64,000 nt of DNA from Labyrinthula sp. Ha (GCA_015227615.1 JAALGZ010000034.1:186001-250000), one strand, 5' to 3'; shown: positions 22,301 through 36,100, counted from the first letter of the stretch. Notes: a model not told the origin generated them from the sequence alone. Numbers and translations: made by a program.

Positions 22301-25300
22301 TACTTAGAATAAAAGAAATTTGCTAACAAACTTTCCTTGAGCCAATAACCACTGGTATAAGTTTAGTTGTTTTCTGAATTGGCACCTTTGAAACTTACCG
22401 CCTTTATATTCAAGACACTTAAATTTATTCCGGGGCATGGTTTGCGTTTATTGTAAACACTTTATTATAATAGAAAACCTTGTTCAAAATTAAATTATCT
22501 TCCGAATCAGTATGATAAGAAGTACAATTTTCCATACTTGGTGTCATAAGGAAAAGAGCGCAAAAAATACGTGTATACAATGATTCTTGCTTTAACTATA
22601 CACTAACAGCCATAAGAAACCTTATTACAGAATAAAGGATAATACATATTTATTGTTACCGGGTTTTACACAAGCTTCTTACTTATCTAAGCCAAATGTA
22701 TAGACACTTAATCTGAAGTAGAGGAGAGAAAATTCTTCAGTTCAAATATTACAATTCCTACAGCCTTAGACCTCTTCGCAGACTTAACCATAGACAAATT
22801 GTTTGATACGACCTTTAACTACGACCAACTGTTATATCAAACTCAAGATAGAAGTCATTAATCGTATTATCAATAACATTATAACAGATAAGACTTTATA
22901 CAAATGCAAGTGGGTGCCTAGTCAAATTTACCAAGAGTAAATATAACTAGGTCTAGTGTACGAGACAAAAGACGTGTTAATTCTTCCGCACATCACAAGT
23001 ACCAGTAAAGAACAACTGGGAGATTGATGGTCATCTACGTAGTATAAATCTACCCAACCATTTATTTTATGTTATTATCAAGTGTATGATAGTTATTCTT
23101 TGATGTTCACAGATCTACTAAATCTACTCTTCCGCAACGATAAGCCATTGATGATTCCCCAGATTTCAAAGAATAGATAAAAAATTTTCCTTATCATCAA
23201 ATGTGCTTGCCTGGTCTGAAACCACTTCCATCACAACACATCTTTCACCATGCTTTAGAATTAGACCAGATATTTTAGTTTAAACTAGCAATAAGGGCTG
23301 TGTCTAAAGAATCTATTCTATATATCATATGGACTGCATATTACTGTCAAAACAAGGTGTTTGATATAGTTGATGCTTTTTATCGAATGCTAATAGGAAA
23401 TTTATAGTTTAACAATTTTGAAATATACTCTCTTTTTGTGGGTTTGGGCTTTGTGTTTTCAATAAATTAAAAGAATGAAAAATTTAATGTGCTGGATACA
23501 TGCTAGTTAAGAGACTTGGATGTTATAAGACGTAATTAGTTTTATTCTTATTATAAATGTAATGTCTGGGGCGTAAGTAAATCAAATCTATTCATTTCAA
23601 GTTTGATTTCAAGAACTGGAAAACTATATGCCGTTGTTTGCTATAAGAACATCATTGATTTGTTGGGAGCTGAGTTTGAATTTAAACTTAGTTTTAGCAG
23701 ATTCTAGTAAAATGACAAGTATATGAGCTATTTACCTTGGAATGTTTAGGTGTTTTTATAGGCTAGCATACTCTTGAAAGAGAATCCGTTTTGGTACTTT
23801 AAGAGCATCATTATATTTTGTTCACAACGAACCCTATGTTCTGGCGAAAAACCAATAAATTACCTAGGAATATCAAAATAAGGTATACAGGTTCTTAACC
23901 AGATGTGAACTAATGCAGGGCTAGTTTTAAGGTTATAAAAATAGCTTAGATTATACTGTTTAATCTTATTTGCTACTTAAGATATTAACGGATACTGTAT
24001 ATTTGGTCAAGCTATACTTTTGATATTTTACCTTTTGTAAGGCGTTCTTAATTTCATACGGCCATAAGGTTAAAATCTTGTTACCTATTAAAATATTAAA
24101 ATTAAACATTTCATTACGCTCGTAAATAATCCGGTGCCACAATGCTCCAAGTTTATCAACAGCCAAGACGGTTATTCAATAATTATGTGCTACGCTACGA
24201 TATCATTTTCCATATCATATTACCTGTATTGTTTCCTGTCTAAAGAGTTTTACTAAGGCCAGCTCACTAAGCGTTGACACTCTTTCAAATAGATGAAGTA
24301 TTTTCCATGTCAACAAACTTACTTTTTTTCTTAATGAGGAAAGTACAACCTTCCTTTCATTATATTTATGATATCTAATTCTCTCTATTCCATCTAGTTT
24401 CTGAAAAATACAAAGCTCATTCCTAGCTTTACAGAGTATTTTTGCATGAACATGTATACAAATTTCTAAAATTAACACTCTGGGGTGTAACTGTTGATTT
24501 TAACCATGTAAATTATATGCATTATAGTATATTCCATATAAGTAAATGGTACATTTCAGCTCATCAGTTTTATAAGAATATTTTTTGTTCTTAAGGAACC
24601 TGCTAGAATACAACCAGATCTGAGTTCTTAGCAAAACATAAAGAAATTTAGCTTCCTTCATAAGGTTGGCAAATCTTTTCTCCATGAAAAAGATAATTGG
24701 CTCCAAAAATTACAGGTGACGTAGCTTGAAAAAAATATATGTATCCTCTACAAAGGTCAGCTACCGATCTGAGTAAAGACTGTATTTCCTAAATTGATAT
24801 TAAAAAATGTAAGAACCAAAATGTGGATTAAGTTTGTAGGAGCCGGTTTCTTTCTCAACAATCCCAGCAATGCAAACCTTAAATAAAAGTGATAAGAGCA
24901 GTTTTTCTTTTATGAACAAGAAAATAAACAAAATATACATATGAATAAATACATGGAAACTGTAAGAGCACAAAATATGGATTCTAATTTGTGTATTACT
25001 TAAGGTATTATTACATTCTATGAAACATGTTTTCAATTATATTAAGGTCAGTTTTCAAGAAATTGTGAGTTCATATAAATGACTTATCAACCTTTTCCAT
25101 GAACCTGGCCATATAAATTAAAGTAAAAATATGATTATTGCACATCAATGAAAATCTCTTCAAATATACAAGACAATTCTGATTTTTTTAGGGATCAGAG
25201 GTAAAATCTTTACTGGAATGTCATATTCAAAATGAGTCTTAAGGCAATCATTGGTCAATTTGAAAAGGAGGCAATATAAAGCATCTCTAAAATCATTTTT

Positions 25301-25734
25301 CCATCTATTTACCCATTCCCAGTACGATTGTATCCTTTCGTATGGCTGTATGATACTGAAAAAGAACACGATGTATTCGATCATTTACGCTTCTCCATGT
25401 TTAATAATTCGAAACAGTTTCTTTTGTTTAAGAAATTGATATTCCAAAGAACTCCACTGGAGAAACAGTACTAAATATTATATCATTTTCATTAAATTTT
25501 AACCTTGAGAAGTTAATACCAATAATGCAAAATACTCTAAGTAAAGACACCAATGCTAAGGATAACCTCGCTGTTGAGTAAAGTAGGTATTTACATTCGA
25601 GGTCGCGCCAGCATCCGAAACGGTACGAAGATAGTGAGACAGGATATGTGCAATGTTTTATAGCGAGGCATGGATCCTACCATGTGGGGATGGACTAAGA
25701 TTAGCCCAAAACAACTTCAAAGAATAATATTGTG
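16367..25734. other. 9.4-kb gene desert
   Basis: No frame in this stretch looks like a conserved protein; all open frames are under about 90 codons and look random. There are homopolymer and AT tracts, including (TA)n near 16830. One 34-codon plus-strand stretch at about 17563-17670 (reading GRGEFEQFLKKLGEPFKKW before its stop) looks coding-like but is isolated. No tRNA-like B box was found by eye. Because introns here are about 30 nt, a many-exon gene could be missed. Confidence 0.5.
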
Positions 25735-26110
25735 ACAATCTGGTAGCATCTGCCAAAATTTTAGATACATTCATTCGTCCTAAATCAGAATCATTCGCTC
25801 AGTTGCCCAGATCATTGTGGCGGCAAATCGAGATCAATCACACAAGTTACGTTTCGGTTCAAATTTATACTTGGCATATTAAAAGTTTCGGTCGCGCTCA
25901 AGCAATGATATGTTATTTCTATGGGATTTTGGCTGAATTCAACGATCTGATTGGTTCAATTAGGATTTCTACAGGATGTGTAACGACATTGGTGTTGTAC
26001 AGAATGAGTGATCGGTAAAAGCCAATGAATCGCTTGCGATTAAAGTCGACTGTAATATCGATTTTACAGGATGCGCAGCAATAAATGTATTTACTTGTTG
26101 TTAACATAAG
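25735..26110 (-). mobile_element. probable LTR-retroelement pol remnant (RT/RNase H)
   Basis: The minus-strand translation between about 25920 and 26080 contains KRFIGFYRSLI, like the RT connection motif FLGLxxYYRxFI of Ty3-type pol. It is followed further along by a stretch resembling the start of RNase H. The span has higher GC than the desert around it and is clearly broken in several places, so it is an old fragment. It may belong to the same broad family as the element at the left edge; this is inference. Confidence 0.35.
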
Positions 26111-27280
26111 GAGGTGAGAGTATGTTGTATTTTTTTAATCAGTGAAATGGAATAGAGAATATCTGAAACTAAAATAGAAACATAACTTATATTCTTTAGA
26201 GCTAGAAATTCTAAAATTAACATCTTTTTTCTACAGACCCGTTTTGATACGTCTGAAACTTGCAGATTCCCAAAGTGAATTGAAGAAATATACCAACAAT
26301 GGCGCCAATGAAGCGCCTTAAGAAGTAAGCTAATGAGAATCTTCTTGCACATGTGATAAGGAGAATTAAGAGACCATGGTAATATGCAAGCTATTTTATA
26401 TGAGTTTCTTCATAACATTGAACTTATACTTTAGCATATGATTTCAGTTTTCCTACCAATTCATTGTTACTGATTAAGATATGGCCGCTGTAATCACATG
26501 TTAAATGAAATTTATACTGTTTAGACACACGAAATCAAAAATATATTAAGTGAAAATTAAATTTCAATGCATCTAAGTTCAAAGGTAGTTGATAAGAGCC
26601 TTTTGATTTTATTTAGTACCTCCAAAAGAATTGAAGTGATGACATACAGAAAGAGTATAATCTCATTTGAGATACTGCTCCATTTTGTTTTCATTCAAGT
26701 TGGGGTTTTCATTGGTTTACAAGGGGAATTTACATTTTAACGGTTTATTATTTGTTTAACTATAGTTAAAATAAATTATTCAAACATCATATTTGCTTTC
26801 TAAGAATAATGTAAATCTATGCATTAATTTTCCCATTAGGAACACTCATAAGTGCTAGCAGAAAAAAGGTTTTGGGCTGAAGTGGTTTCGGTAGCTATTT
26901 CCAGTTGATTTCAGTAAAATCTGGTGAAAAAAAAAGAATTTATTAGTCTCTTTTTTTTACATTAGCTTTTATATTATTTGATCAAAGTTTCTTACTTTAT
27001 TCTTTGGAAAGTTTTTTTTGTATAAAGCAAGACTACCAATGTTACAGCACTTTGAAACAAATTATTAGTATATATTTTCAGTTCCTTTGGTTTAGTATTA
27101 AGGCTATGTAGATAAGAAAAAACTTGATATGATATATTTCTTTTGTAACAATTATTATTTTACTATTCCTAAATTTGAATATTCAAAATATCAATTCAAA
27201 TATTAAATCCTGTTTTTCCAAATACTTATTCTAAATTAAGTTAATCATTTGGGCCATAAGGCCATTTAAATTAAACTCAT
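26111..27280. other. intergenic region upstream of the FYR gene
   Basis: AT-rich, no gene seen. An in-frame TAA lies six bases before the ATG at 27281, supporting that start. Confidence 0.6.
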
Positions 27281-28060
27281 ATGGATGAACTTCCGACAAA
27301 AATAGAGATTGGAATATCAGCATCTAAACGTCCTGTTATCGAACGAAAGAAAGATTTCTTTGATGAAATTAGATTTCATCCAAAGACTATATATTATTAT
27401 GAACGTAAAATAGAAGGATTACCTCGATTATCTCCATACCCACGTTCAAAGAAGTCCAAAATTCAAAAGAAACACAAGACCACATCAAAAACCGTTATCG
27501 CTAAGAAAGCAGCTCCAGCCAAGAGAAAAAAAAAGAGTTTGACCGCTGAAAAATTAGCCGCTGTTAGAAATAAAAGACTGAAAATAGAAGATACTGGTCC
27601 ATATGTCCCAGCTGAGCTTCCTCTTCAACTAGGAGTTAGCTTAACACTCCTGAATTTTGGTACCATTATACCAGAACCTAATTTTACCAAAGATAAATAT
27701 GTATACCCAATTGGATATACGATTAGAAGATATTACCATGACTTGGTAGATCCAACTAGAAAAACAAACTATATCTGTAAGATACTTGAAGCAGAAGATG
27801 ACACAGGGAAGTTAGGTGTTCCAATCTTCAAGTTGTATAGAGAAAGTACTCCAAATATTGAGTTTTATTCAAACACTTCATCTGGAGTTTGGATTAAGCT
27901 TTTAAAAGCATTAAATGAGAAAAGAAAAACTCTAGGGTTAAAGCCAGGGGCTGCTCTGCTATCAGGAATAGAAATGCTTGGACTGAAGAAACACCCAGTA
28001 AGACAAGGGATTGCACATCTCCCAAACTTTGCTGAGGTTCAACCTTTTCTTGCTATATAG
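27281..28060 (+). CDS. FYRN/FYRC-domain nuclear protein
   Basis: A 259-residue protein with a Lys-rich segment at about 55-100 (KRKKKS; likely nuclear localisation), an FYRN domain at about 122-168 (LLNFGTIIPEP...YVYPIGYTIRRYY) and an FYRC domain at about 180-245 (SGIEMLGLKKHPV). These domains are found together in chromatin proteins such as MLL-type histone methyltransferases, TBRG1 and plant FYR proteins, where they fold as one unit. The protein has no SET, PHD or JmjC domain, so it most resembles the small TBRG1-like group and is probably a subunit of a chromatin complex. Single exon, ending TAG. The start is fixed by an upstream in-frame stop. It stands alone between two deserts. Confidence 0.88.
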   Translation: MDELPTKIEIGISASKRPVIERKKDFFDEIRFHPKTIYYYERKIEGLPRLSPYPRSKKSKIQKKHKTTSKTVIAKKAAPAKRKKKSLTAEKLAAVRNKRLKIEDTGPYVPAELPLQLGVSLTLLNFGTIIPEPNFTKDKYVYPIGYTIRRYYHDLVDPTRKTNYICKILEAEDDTGKLGVPIFKLYRESTPNIEFYSNTSSGVWIKLLKALNEKRKTLGLKPGAALLSGIEMLGLKKHPVRQGIAHLPNFAEVQPFLAI

Positions 28061-31000
28061 TATATATTTTACTAGCTGATTGACATTTGGACTAGATTTT
28101 ATTGTTGAAAACAAACTTAGGGTTCGCACACTTATTGTTATCTGAGAACTGTAAGAGTAGAACTTTTAGATGTACACTTTTATATGGTAACAGTTTTATT
28201 GAGCTCTCTTAGTGGTGGTATAGCTTACATTCTAACTTCTTTATTTTATGATCTGGTTCACTAGAATAATCTCAATGGTTTCGAAAATCTTTTACTTGAT
28301 TAGAGGAGTGTTTATTAAGTATGGTTCAAAGAGCAAGGTGTCTAGTCCTTTTTAGGTATCCATAATGTAACAAATAAGAACAAAATATGTAAGAAAACTT
28401 TTCTTAAAGGTTTTATTATAGTGCTTGATACAGATTGTACTGAAGTAGGTATATTTTTCCTTTACACATTGAAACCTGAAGTTGCAAAGGTATTTTCTGC
28501 TGCAAGAAAAGTTTCAAATGAAAAATAATCTGATTAGGTTGTGGTTTATTTATGCAACTGATTTATGCTTTCTATGAGTTCAACGAGTTCTCACCAGTTT
28601 ATTGTTAGAGGTTTCATTGTCTTCCCCATTTCAGTTTTGAACAAAACTTTTAAAATCTTTAGGTAAATCTTTTCTGCTGTTTTAAAGACCATGAATGAAA
28701 TAAATTACAGCTAATAACAAAATTATTATCAATTTCTTCTCGTTTTCATTTTTATGAATAATCTACTAGTTGGTTATAAGCCAATCAAATGAAACTTCCG
28801 ACTGCAATTTCTTATTTTTAAAGTTTAGAGAGCAGTTGTTTACCTTAAAGTAAGCACAGATATTGACTTTAGTTTGGCCTGTGTTAGCATTAAAATTTAC
28901 AGCATTCGAAGCGAACTAATTTATTAGACTTTGCAATAAATAAACTACATTTGTAGCGGAAAACGGACACTTTAAAGTAGGACTTTGGTAGGATGAAATT
29001 ATTATAATTGTTGTAACTAAGTTTAATCTTGTTACTGGAGTTCTGTATGTCAAGGTTAAATTAGTAGGCTACCCATGCGAACTAAATTAGCATGCAATAA
29101 CCAGGATATAATTAAAACTGTTTACTCTTAAATCATTTAATTTTGTTAAGGTTAGGGTAAGTCTTAGCAACTAATAATAGAAAATGCACTCTGTGTCTCT
29201 GTAGTATAACATTATATGATAAGTTAGTGTTCATCAGTTAGTAGACTCATAACTATTAATAATGTATGCATTTAAGTTGCCAGGAATTTTCGGTCTATTG
29301 TTTTATGAGATTTAGAATCAGGAAATAGTAAGTAAAAAATTGAGAACTTTCCTATTTGTTATTGTTGACCAAAAAAACAAAATAAGCCTTAATTTCTAGT
29401 GGGATATCCCCAGAAGGTTACTAAGCAAGTTCATGTTTGACAATACTTTTAGGGAAACTTTCCGCCATAAATTTGTCCTAATCTACTTATTACTTCTTTA
29501 AGAAACAATAATTACTTTGCAAAGAAAAGAAGAACTTATCCAATTCGCAGTTAATGCTTAAGAATTTAAAATATTTCTCTTTCAATATCACAAACACGTC
29601 ACTTTAAATATAAAAATCAATTCGAAAGACTACTTAGCTCTTTCAACAAGTTAACTACAAGTTTCATGCTCGGTATATACTAGCACCTTGTAGGTGTATT
29701 GAGATTTTAAATACTTCTATTATTACAGTGCAGGTCATGAATATCATGAATCTTCCTTAGAACTCATTGCAAATATATACCTCATATTTGGTTGAAAATT
29801 CACACTTTCACGTATGATCATACTGTCAAGTTAGAATTGTAGTAGAGTAATTAACTTGTTCATGACATCTTGGCATCAACATTTAGTCATGAATGGTAAG
29901 TTTCCTCATTTGACACTACCAACTCATGCAATCTGGTCATGAAATTTAAATAAGATCATATCATGTAGCCCCTGAAATTTGATTTTTTTTTGCATACACA
30001 TAGACACATTAAAAGACTCAAAAAAGTTTAATCGTAAAGGAGTAATCCACAAGAAACGGTGTATTACATTATACTGTGGAGCAGTGGCATTTGCAGAGTC
30101 AAATTATTACCATGCAATCCAGAATTCGGAAATCAAGAGCACTGTGAAGTACCTACATGGGACTTTTGTATCTAAGTCATTTGCACTCTTACAAAATTGT
30201 TATGCTCCAACAACATTTGCTATCAAAACTGTTGATTTGCCACGTAGAAGAGCTTGAGGCTCCAGTACAGTAGCTCATGTGCCCATGCTATATGAACGTT
30301 AGAAGATGAGCAATGAAATTCTCTTTCAGAAAATCTACAAGATTTGCTTTGTCGTTCCCTCTTGGGAAAACTGAATCCAGGAAATAGTCTAGGGCTTTGT
30401 AACTGTTTTTCTGAACAAGGCTGAAAGCGTTTTCTTTTTGTTATTTCTTTGGTACTAAAGTCACCCTTAGTGAGAAAAACTAGATACGCTAACAACATAT
30501 ATTTCCTGTCCCTTAGAAGAAAATTAGTAAACGTCAAAGACGGTAACCCATACTAGAAGAATATTCCAGTCTACTACTTTCGGTCTCTATAAATTATCAC
30601 AAGAAAGATTAAACCGTGGCTTTAAAACGAGAACAATGCTTTCATCTAGTTGCATATTTGAATTAATATTCCCTGTTCATGGTTTAGAACCCGTAATGTG
30701 GGGTCTTACGGTCTCAGCTTATTTTGTCCACGAAAGCGATACCGAGGTTATTAATGAAACCAAAATTGAAGACCCTCGATTTTGAGTCCAGTAAATTGTT
30801 CCATTGCTTAGTTTCATTTTCAAGTTTGACAGCCACTATAATTTGGCTTGCTGATCAACTCTGCACTCATAGGTAAGATTCCGCTTTGGCACAGTTCTAG
30901 ATTAAATCCTCATTCTTCGAGTTTATCCTAACATACTTTAGGTGAAGCAATTAGGCCTGCAAATTCAAGGCCGTGAAAATTCATTATGCCCTGGCCTGCA

Positions 31001-31825
31001 TCTTTAACTCAAAATAAGTCATCAATCTAGAAGAGAATTAGCCATTACACTCATATTGTACATTTTCAGGAGTAAAGTAAGCAACCTTAACCGAATGAAC
31101 GTTCTCCTCTACAGAGTCCCCCCTCCCCACAGAAAAGCGATCTAATGACGCTTACGACCGCTAAGCCAAAAGAACTAGTTCCTTAGCTTTAGCATATATT
31201 AGAGATAGCACTTATCCTCACAGGGGTTTGTACACAGTATTGCTACTGGTATCGTATGATAACTAGACAGTGCAGTTAACATAATTCATTTTGCGCAAAT
31301 AGTAAAGTTCAAGGCATTACACAGCCAAAGGCTCAAGATTTTTCTAACTTTTCTTTTCAAAGTTTTGATTTGTTTGTAGAAAAATAACTATTTTGGACTA
31401 TGATCCAACCAAAGAAAAGAAAAGGAATTAAGACTAGTGCGCTGTTGCGCACAAAAATATTGAAAACAGAGATCAAAATCAAAAGATGTGTTCCCTGCGA
31501 AGCACTAATAGAAGCAAAGAGTAGGAGACAACCTATTTAAGGCATGATCTAAGGCTTAGCCTGCATTTGGTGGATCACAGGGACTTGCCTATTTACTAAA
31601 GACAGTGAGTTGATCAAGATCTCTTTAGATGGTTTGCTATGAATAATTCTGGCTTCAGTAACTTTATTTCAATAGAAAAAAATTTGCGAAAGGAAATATC
31701 AATGGTGCAAGACAAGATCAAAATATTTTGCTGATCAGTTAGAAAAATAGATTCATGAGCGAGTTCGCAAAAATAATTAGCATTAATTAAGAGTTAGCTG
31801 GTTTCTTACCTGAATAGTAGGTATA
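28061..31825. other. gene desert
   Basis: No supported gene. Two overlapping open frames at 29979-30257 (plus) and 30223-30537 (minus) have somewhat higher GC and coding-like texture, but I recognise no family and they may be element remnants. The stretch 29730-29970 has repeated TCATGAA motifs. The rest is AT-rich and featureless. Confidence 0.45.
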
Positions 31826-32047
31826 ATGGGCCAAAAATGCTGCGGTCAACTAGGGCATAAGACAAGGGGCACCAGAAAACTTGAAACATTATTCCAGTCC
31901 ATCCAAAATGTGATAATTAATCGATATGTGGCAAGAAAAATATTTAGGCGAGACCATGCACTTAGGAGAACTGAAATTTGTAAAAGTAAACTTCTTTCTA
32001 AAGTTACGGACTCAAAGGACAACTGTGTTGACCTGTTTTCAAAGTAG
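31826..32047 (+). CDS. small ORF with myristoylation-like start
   Basis: An ATG-started 73-residue frame beginning MGQKCC, which fits the Gly2 plus Cys pattern of N-myristoylated and palmitoylated proteins, and otherwise basic (SIQNVIINRYVARKIF). No family recognised. The dual-acylation look may be chance in a frame this short. Confidence 0.2.
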   Translation: MGQKCCGQLGHKTRGTRKLETLFQSIQNVIINRYVARKIFRRDHALRRTEICKSKLLSKVTDSKDNCVDLFSK

Positions 32048-32597
32048 TTTTCTCAAAAAGAATAGGTTCCCGTTTGTAACTTTTATATCTTTTTCGCTCT
32101 TCTAAATTTGTTAAAAACTTAACTGAAATATTTCACAGAAACTGTATTTTATTATTTCAAACAGCTAGTAACAGCATAATGTACCGACTCTGCTTTACAT
32201 CGTACTAACAGAACTCATACACGCAAGAGCTCATTCAGGTGTTGTATCCAAAGAAGCGTAAATTAAAAAAAAAACCTAGAAACTTGTTGAAGCGATCATG
32301 TTAGCTTCAGTTGTAAAATAACTCATTTCAATTCTTGATTAATTTCAAAGTGGCCGTACAGAAATTTTTAAAATGGATTCGAAACTTCAGTAGGTTTATT
32401 GTTTTAACTTGAATTATCCAACGAGGGGAAATATACTCTAATATATAGCCTAAGTTTTAAGTAAAGTCTATTTCAACTCACTAAATGAACTACAATTCAT
32501 AAATATGGTTCTTCTTTCAACAACACTATCTCCAGGTAGCTATTATCTTCGTCGTACTTTCTGTTTCAGTACGTGGACACCTTCACTTACGTAGACG
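32048..32597. other. intergenic, no gene seen
   Basis: AT-rich sequence between two weak ORFs; nothing recognised. Confidence 0.5.
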
Positions 32598-32816
32598 TTA
32601 CTCCGACTGTGTAGGCCCTGTTTGGTGTTTCTCATTGGGATGAAAGTTTTTGTTAATTGAGCAATTGGTCAATGGGGGTTGGATCTTAAGTTTTGGGAGA
32701 GTTTGTTTGTAGTTCAGTGCTAATTCATTACTTGAGCAACTACAGTAATGCAGCAATGCGTTGCCACTAACGTTAGAACTTTGAACATCAAAGAAATTCT
32801 TTGACTCCATCTCCAT
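32598..32816 (-). CDS. polar 72-residue ORF, unrecognised
   Basis: A minus-strand frame from ATG at 32814-32816, polar and Asn/Gln/Ser rich, with a cluster HYCSCSS. It lies about 375 bp upstream of the kinase gene and diverges from it. The frame stays open a further 19 codons upstream of the ATG, so it could be an exon. Codon texture is better than random, but no family is recognised. Confidence 0.22.
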   Translation of the reverse strand: MEMESKNFFDVQSSNVSGNALLHYCSCSSNELALNYKQTLPKLKIQPPLTNCSINKNFHPNEKHQTGPTQSE

Positions 32817-33190
32817 AAGGTTTTTTGTTTCGTTTGTTTGCGGCACTCTTTTATCTTCAACATTGGTAATTTATGTTAAAGGTGATCTTTAAGTTTACAA
32901 CTGTTACTTGCTTTGATTACAAAATGTATATCAAAGGAATTGTTTGAGTATCTTATTACCAAAAAGTTCTTATCCAATATGTTCAGGGGTGATTATGGTT
33001 TCTTATCGTAACATTATTCAATATAATTAACGTTATTTTTTCCACAATCTTGTTTAGCGCCATGAAATTTCTGTAAAGCTTGGATATTTTTTACCGTAAG
33101 TTAACGTTTTTTACGATAAGAAACTGTATCGTTGATTCAGAGTGGGCTCTATGGCCTTAATCTTATGAAACGCTGAATTTGCAAATTGCA

Positions 33191-36100
33191 ATGAATGCAG
33201 AAAATAAAGATATGCCGAGGGTGAAAAAGGAAAAGTTGTCTTATTGGTGGTTCGAACCAATGCGACCAATACTCCCTTTCTATATACGGAGTGTATATAA
33301 CTCTCTCTTACTTTTGGATCCTCTATTTTTGAGTTTATCACTTCGGAAGTCCCATTTTAAACCACTCCTATTCTTAGTATCTTTGGGGAAAGCATCAATC
33401 TTCTTTCAAATATTCCCGATTGAGAAATCAAAAGACTCCGCACTTCCATACACTATAAATTCGTTGAATCCGCGTTCAAGATTTAAGTTCTACTTCGCGT
33501 CTTTCTTAAGTTGGCTTATGATAAGAGCTTTTAGCTTTACAGCTTCCAAAGAAGAAAAGTTACTCATTCGAATGTATTCCCTAATTACGTGTTTACAGTT
33601 ATTATTTTTTACTGTGTCTTCTCTCAATGAATACACTACTAAAAGCATTTTTCCTTTTACTATAAAAACATTTCTCGGATTCCTTACCATTAGCTTCTCT
33701 CATCTTATGAAAAAATTTAACAATCGTATCCCGAATAAATTTCAAGCTCTAAAGAAAAAAAAATGTACTCCTCAAGTAGGAGAGGATATATCAGTGTTAT
33801 ACTTAGAAGAAGTTATTTCAAACCAATTAATTAATGAAGATCAAGCAGGCTCCCAGGTACCGAAGATTCATTCCTTCAAGTGTGAGTACCTTTCAGGTGA
33901 AGAAAAGAGAGAAGGGAAATTGAACGAAGTTACTGGATTTATGGGTTTAACTGCAAGACTGCAAATTCAGTATATTGGAGGGAGTACTGTGGATAGATTC
34001 CCAAATAGTGTTGTTGCAAAATTTTCCTCAACGAGCCTAATTAAGAGGATTAACCTTAAAAATGTGGCCTTGTATCTTAGAGAGTGTTATTTCTACACTA
34101 AATTTGCACCAAAGATGAAAGATTTTGTATTGTTTTTTTGGTTAAAGTTATTTCTAGGGCGATGGGATGTTGATGGTGCCTGATTGTTATTCAGTTGATT
34201 ACAGTTCGATGGCAGGTACTGCATGTTTAATATTCGCGGATGCAAAGCAGCAAGCTGAACCTCTCCTTCCAGGAGATGAAATAAAAGGAGCCACTTTTGC
34301 ACAAACTTGTTCGGTAGCTTTGAGATACGCTAGATTTCATTCACTGCACTGGTCTCCTAATTTACTGAATTTACGACAAAAACATAATGATCTTAGCTTT
34401 TATAGCACTTATTGTTTTACTGCGCTTCCAGATAATCTTCTTGAAGTTATGTTCTATGACACCTTTGAGGAGCTAACTCGAGGTGACTCTTTAATTAAGA
34501 AGTTGGTCCCTCGGAAATTTTATAAATATTTTGGATTTCTCCGAGATTTTTTCCAAATGGATAATTATAGAGAGTACAAAATCTATTTGGAGTCCCTACC
34601 AATGACTTTGGTACACGGAGATGCCAGACTGGAAAATATGATGTGGCCAGCCATTGAGGTAAAACAGGAAACTTCGTGGAGATATTATGAAGACAACAAA
34701 GTTCAATGGTGGTCTATTGATTGGCAGACTACCACCCTTGGAGCTGGTATATATGATGTTGCTTATTTTGTGGCACTAAGTACGAACATTAGTGACACGG
34801 ATGATTCAAAAGATAGGAAGATTGTCGATATATATGTTGAAGAATTATTGAGACATAGTAGTGCAGCGAGAGAGGTGAAGTATAATGCCGCTGCCTGGTT
34901 TCAGATGTACAAGCTAACCATGTTACAAGCTCTTTTGATTCCAATGGTCGTTATGAAAAACTCCTCTCTTGGGGTTACAAAGGTAAGAGACAAGTGCAGG
35001 GCTCAAAAGGTTAGATCTGTCATGCTTACCAGAATCTTAGCAGCAATTGAAAGACTGGACGCAGATAAACTCTATTACGCACATATTTTGAAAAAGGAAG
35101 AGAAACCACAAATGTTTAGCTACTCATGTCCTTTTTCACAACGTTCTCCGGAATTAGTTGAACCGAGGTGTGACTACGTTATGGCTTCTGTGCCAAAATC
35201 TACTCTTGATGATCTCAACCTTTATGACCGTTTCTTTCTAAATGGGTATGGTTATGATGCTACTGGTGATACAATAATGTTTGCACTGGCACTTGGTGTC
35301 TATCCAAATAGAGGAGTAGTCGATGCTTCTTTTTCGGTGTTAAGACGTGGAGTTCAACATAACGTCAGAAACAGAAGATGCTTTGAACCTTCAACTGATC
35401 TAGCCCATCTTGTTGTTTCACTAAATGAGTTTAATACATATAAATTACTGGGGGGAGCTAAAGAATATGCAAAGACTCAAAGTTCAGCATATTCTTTGAA
35501 AGTAGGTAATATTGAGATTGATATTGAGGAACCCTTGAAACGAATGAAGTTAAACGTGAGTTCCCCAAAGGTAACTTGCTCATTACAACTATCTGCACTC
35601 CAGAGCTTTCAAAGTACTCTTTTGGAACCTAGTTTTAACATGAACGTACCAGGTATAGGCGATATGTCTTATTCTAGATTAACACAATTTGTTTGCTGGA
35701 AAGGAGCTGTTAACTTAATAGATGACGCTTATGAACTTCAGATTACAGAAGAACTGAATTTTGTGGGTATAAAAGACAGAAGCTATGGAATTAGACCACA
35801 CCGCGAAAAGCTCAGTCGGTTGAAAGCGCAGTTAGTTTCTTTTCCTTTAACCAGGATGTTACTCAATTCCAGAGAGTATAAAAACTCTTTCTTTTGGTTG
35901 TGGCTTCCATTGAACCTCGGGTCAGGTGCCGTTCATTTCTTTGTGCAACAAGATATGTATGGAAAAGATCAAAATAGAGATCTTCAAGTTTTGGGAAGTT
36001 TGGGTAGAATCTTGTCCTCGGATAAAGCAGGAGTTGTTGCAGATGAGAATTTCGTGGCCATCCAGCATGAAGAAGCAGAACAATTGCATTTTGATTGTGC

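Noticed and set aside
29979-30537. Overlapping plus and minus frames with slightly raised GC, suspected Copia-like remnant
   Set aside because: I could not match them to any retroelement domain, so they are only mentioned in the desert entry.
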